Positions 24,883 through 27,500 of a stretch of DNA of 27,500 bases are shown piece by piece. The stretch covers positions 110,001-137,500 of the forward strand of contig CAUJGJ010000113.1 of the NCBI GenBank assembly GCA_963170055.1. Direction: 5' to 3'. Within the stretch, counting starts at the first letter, position 1. Each line of letters opens with the position of its first letter. Position numbers and translations under genes: made by a program. The notes under the pieces are model-generated. The model did not search any database and was not told where the DNA came from. It saw nothing but the letters and a program-made list of their open reading frames with translations. The DNA comes from Halisarca cf. caerulea. Taxonomy: Eukaryota; Porifera; Demospongiae; Chondrillida; Halisarcidae.

Positions 24883-25266
24883 TTGTCATGTCATGGTATT
24901 AGAATGGGAATAGCTTATGTTGTTTTTGCCAATGAACATGTAGAATTTGCAACAAATCTTTACAGAGGTGATGAAGGTTTAGAGAGAATTCTGTTGTCAG
25001 GTAGTATTGAAAAATGGTGGCTTGCCATTCAAGGCTTTCACATCTATCAAGTCATTTGGAGCCTCCTGATGTCAATGATGAATTCATTTGTGAAAGAGAA
25101 GAGGGCAATGATTGTGATAGCTATGCCAGGGGCTCGAACCTCGCCTGATGTGAAAGTGGGGGGCCAAGTCCAAATTTTATGTAGAAAGTGGGAGACAATG
25201 ATTCTGATATGCGTACATGAACCAGAGCATTGCCAGCTATGCTCAAGTTCATGCTTGCATGCATAG
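24883..25266 (+). pseudogene. Frameshifted HIRAN-like fragment
   Basis: The frame reads IQGFHIYQVIWS and, after a frame shift near 25050, PPDVNDEFICEREEGND followed by CDSYARG. This pattern (GYHVY..IW, then C-x-RE-x-GN-x-HD-x-YA) is that of the HIRAN-like domain seen in many invertebrate proteins and some nucleases and helicases. The usual HD is CD here. A second weaker core (ILCRKVGDNDSDMRT) follows at about 25176-25220. No start or splice signals define a gene. Confidence 0.45.
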
Positions 25267-25975
25267 AATGTATAATATGCAGCTGATCTATCATAGTTAG
25301 ATCAGACTCATAGCCTATTATTAAGAGATTATGATATCATGCTCATAGTCTATTTTTGGTGAAAAATGGATACCTGAGGTCGATCACTAGATAAAAAATG
25401 CTTTCTTTTTACCATTTTTGTGTATGAATTTTACCAAAGAAAGGTACTACACTTAGGCATTTTTAGATTGACAATGTTAAATGGTCAAAGTTGAGAAAAT
25501 AGGGAGGTTTATTAGAGTATGAAACGGGAGATAGGGAGGACTCTTGCAGAACTGTTAAAAATCGGGAGATCTCCCACTTAATCGGGAGAATTGGAGCCTC
25601 TGCTATGCTGTAGCTGTTAAGGGAAACCAGGGTGATCATATTCAAGGTCATAACCTTCCACAGTAAATTCTGCGTTTCTTCACTGTTTCTCTTTTATGGC
25701 GGAATTTTTTTTGTGGTTGAGTTACTGGAAATGTATTTGACAAATGGTATTGTAAATGCCACGAATAACAAAAGAATGTCAACTGTTGAGCTCTTTGGTG
25801 ACCTGTGTGACAAAATTTTAGAATTACATCTGGCTGGTGATGAATTATTAGATTTATTTTGAACCATAAGAAGGAAGTTCGGCACTATTAGAATGGACCT
25901 TCTTTACTAAAGTTATTTAGTAACAAATTTTAGGAGTGACAAAGTTTAATATAGAGAGACTACACTATATATTTA
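25267..25975. other. Unassigned AT-rich sequence
   Basis: One + strand frame (25632-25862) ends STVELFGDLCDKILELHL; it could be coding but has no recognisable motif and no clear start. Nothing else was seen. Confidence 0.3.
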
Positions 25976-26164
25976 CAGTCAGACCTCACTTGTCCGCACA
26001 CATCCGTTCTGGATGAAATATTGTGGACAAAGTGAGGGCATTGGATAAATGAGGGAGCAGTAGTATAGTGTACAGTAGGATTATTGCAGATTTGTTCCAG
26101 TAAAAACTACTGCGGAAGGTGAGGGAACTGGATATCTGAGGTGTGGATAAGTGAGGTCTTGCAG
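25976..26164. mobile_element. 189-bp pogo/Tigger-type MITE
   Basis: The left end CAGTCAGACCTCACTTGTCC and the right end, reversed, CTGCAAGACCTCACTTATCC are flanked by TA (25974-25975, 26165-26166). The ACCTCACTT-type ends and TA target site fit pogo/Tigger elements. It has no ORF and would need a transposase in trans. Confidence 0.8.
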
Positions 26165-26166
26165 TA

Positions 26167-26655
26167 TTAATGCCTCACCAACTCCCCGTGATTTGGCATC
26201 TATTAGGCAGTATATGATTCTATAGCCCTACTTCCACAACTAAACCTACACCAGTCCTATATATCTGGGCTGACCATGCCCCCCACTATCACTCACTCTC
26301 GTGCAGCCTACACCCCTGCAACTATCCTACACGTGCAAGGGGAACCCCTTCTTGGACTTAGGGCGGTGTACATGGCTCAAACCCCTTGCGGGTGCCAATG
26401 AGCTCATGTGTCCCATGTGACTACCTCAAGCGTGAGGCCCCACATTGTCCTTGAAGGCCCCAGCAGAGAATCTAGTACCAGCACCTGGGGGAAAGAGCCC
26501 AGGGCCCCGAAGGGGCTCCCCCAGGTCTTGAATAGTTCTATAAGGTACGTACATTATGATACATAGACCATTAAATTTGAAATAAGATGGTGGATTACAA
26601 CAACAACGAAAAGGGAACCATATGCATGAGCAAACTACCATAAGCACACATTACC
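26167..26655. other. 3' flank of the tyrosine recombinase with GC-rich hairpin
   Basis: This is GC-richer than the preceding DNA. It includes AAGGGGAACCCCTT (about 26338-26351) and a nested stem at 26484-26525, where CCTGGGGGA pairs with TCCCCCAGG and the inside contains GCCCCGAAGGGGC. It may be part of the terminal or internal complementary region of a DIRS-like element. Confidence 0.4.
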
Positions 26656-27500
26656 CAACGGGGTTCAGAGCTAATAGCTGGGATGAGACCTTGGCTATAT
26701 CTCCTGGGATGACGGTCAGATATATTGTTGGTAGGCCATGCTTCTCCCACGGCCTGGCAGCTTGATGGTAGTCTCTGGGATTCCAGCAGAGCTGGCAGAT
26801 GTGGCTGCCCCCAGGCGAAAGCTGTGCCCATTGAAGTTCCCCCCTGGGAGCCCTGCTGCTGCTAGGGAGTCTTGCACACCCTTAACAAATGTGATTCGTT
26901 GCCTGGGGATGGGCCCCTCCACCTAAGGTAGTCTAAAAGAGCTGCCACTGGGTATAGGTCCTCTTCAGATGCCCCCAAAACCACGTCAGAACCCTTGTAG
27001 AACTGATCAGTCTACTTGGGAGACTCCTTCACCAACTAAATATCTACCAGAGATAAGTAAGCTGATGCATCAAACTGCATGGGCTCCATCTGGGAGGAGA
27101 AACTCAGCGCAGTGTAAAATACCAAAGAACCCAGTGCAGCAAGCAGCCCAAAGGAGAATGTTCCAATGGCCTTCTGTGTCCTGAGCCAAAGTGCTCTTCA
27201 ACCGACGCATCAATGTAGTCGTGATGGGAAGCTTGATTTGGGGGGACCCTTGCTCAGCCTACCTCTGCCTAATGCCACGAAGTAGAATATTCATATGAGG
27301 AGAAAGAAAGGAGGGAGATGGATTCACCGGGTCTAGCATTATTTTGTGGTAGCACAGGCCTGCCAAGTAGCTTTGAATGGTCGCCACCGAGAGGCCCTCC
27401 GATGCCAAGAATGCCACAAAGAGGGTAACGTACTCCTGGGTCATTGGCCTGGAGGGGAGGCCAAAGAGCCCTGTGAATGCACTGTAGCACCTCCAGGCAG
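26656..27500 (-). pseudogene. Decayed tyrosine recombinase of DIRS/Ngaro or related element (partial)
   Basis: On the minus strand from the window edge it reads FTGLFGLPSRPMTQEYV, then LFVAFLASEGLSVATIQSYL, the N-terminal DNA-binding domain of this family. The catalytic box A region is GFFGILHCAEF. The middle, in another frame, is TDQFYKGSDVVLGAS and PVAALLDYLRWRG. Box B is FNGHSFRLGAATSAS (HSFR at 26815-26826) and the end is SMAYQQYI (Tyr near 26731). The box-A Arg is His (27112-27114), stops interrupt (for example 27259) and there are two frame changes, so it is dead. Such enzymes circularise or integrate DIRS-like retrotransposons or Cryptons; the RT, if any, lies outside. Confidence 0.8.

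Noticed and set aside
25120..25150. tRNA T-loop-like GGTTCGAGCCCC on the minus strand
   Set aside because: No acceptor stem, D-arm or anticodon arm could be built around it.

Overview
This is eukaryotic, almost certainly metazoan, DNA. Visible splice sites join short exons, there are long microsatellites, and the window carries many kinds of metazoan transposon. A LINE, the C-terminal ends of a second LINE class with a restriction-like endonuclease, a DIRS-like tyrosine recombinase, a degenerate 2A-like motif and hAT and pogo MITEs suggest a marine invertebrate. A sponge or cnidarian is my guess, but nothing here fixes the taxon. No rRNA, tRNA, CRISPR or bacterial operon structure was seen.

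Layout. 1-3598: a nearly intact APE-type LINE (CR1/L2-like) on +, with the end of ORF1, a complete endonuclease-RT ORF2 and an (AAT)n tail. 3836-5043: two minus-strand ORFs, probably one frameshifted gene, with a degenerate 2A-like N-terminus and a Tudor-like C-terminus. 5044-8394: mostly featureless, with a few hairpins. 8395-11307: a tail-to-head series of 5'-truncated minus-strand copies of a restriction-like-endonuclease LINE, each lying between (GA)n tracts. 11526-11817: an imperfect palindrome with hammerhead-like elements. 12313-12733: a possible small two-exon gene. 13380-16190: degenerate minus-strand remains of both LINE classes. 16200-16597: a LINE/SINE 3' end with an (ATCA)n tail, and a MITE.

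16987-20003 holds the best host-gene candidate. Five exons splice in phase into a 231-residue protein that I do not recognise. Intron 1 carries a TG array of about 1.1 kb, intron 3 a 385-bp MITE with a perfect 5-bp target duplication, and the last codons and stop lie in the left arm of a 578-bp foldback element. 20945-22592 contains a possible Mutator-like fragment and a clear but broken pogo/Tigger transposase. 24038-24705 is a palindrome whose AT-rich apex contains a hAT-like MITE. 25021-25160 is a frameshifted HIRAN-like fragment, 25976-26164 a pogo MITE, and 26656-27500 a decayed tyrosine recombinase running off the window.

The window reads as an accessory region built by nested retroelement and MITE insertion around one or two small host genes. 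The most unusual system is the GA-bounded LINE array. It suggests a retrotransposon lineage that inserts into GA/CT microsatellites or into its own (GA)n tails.
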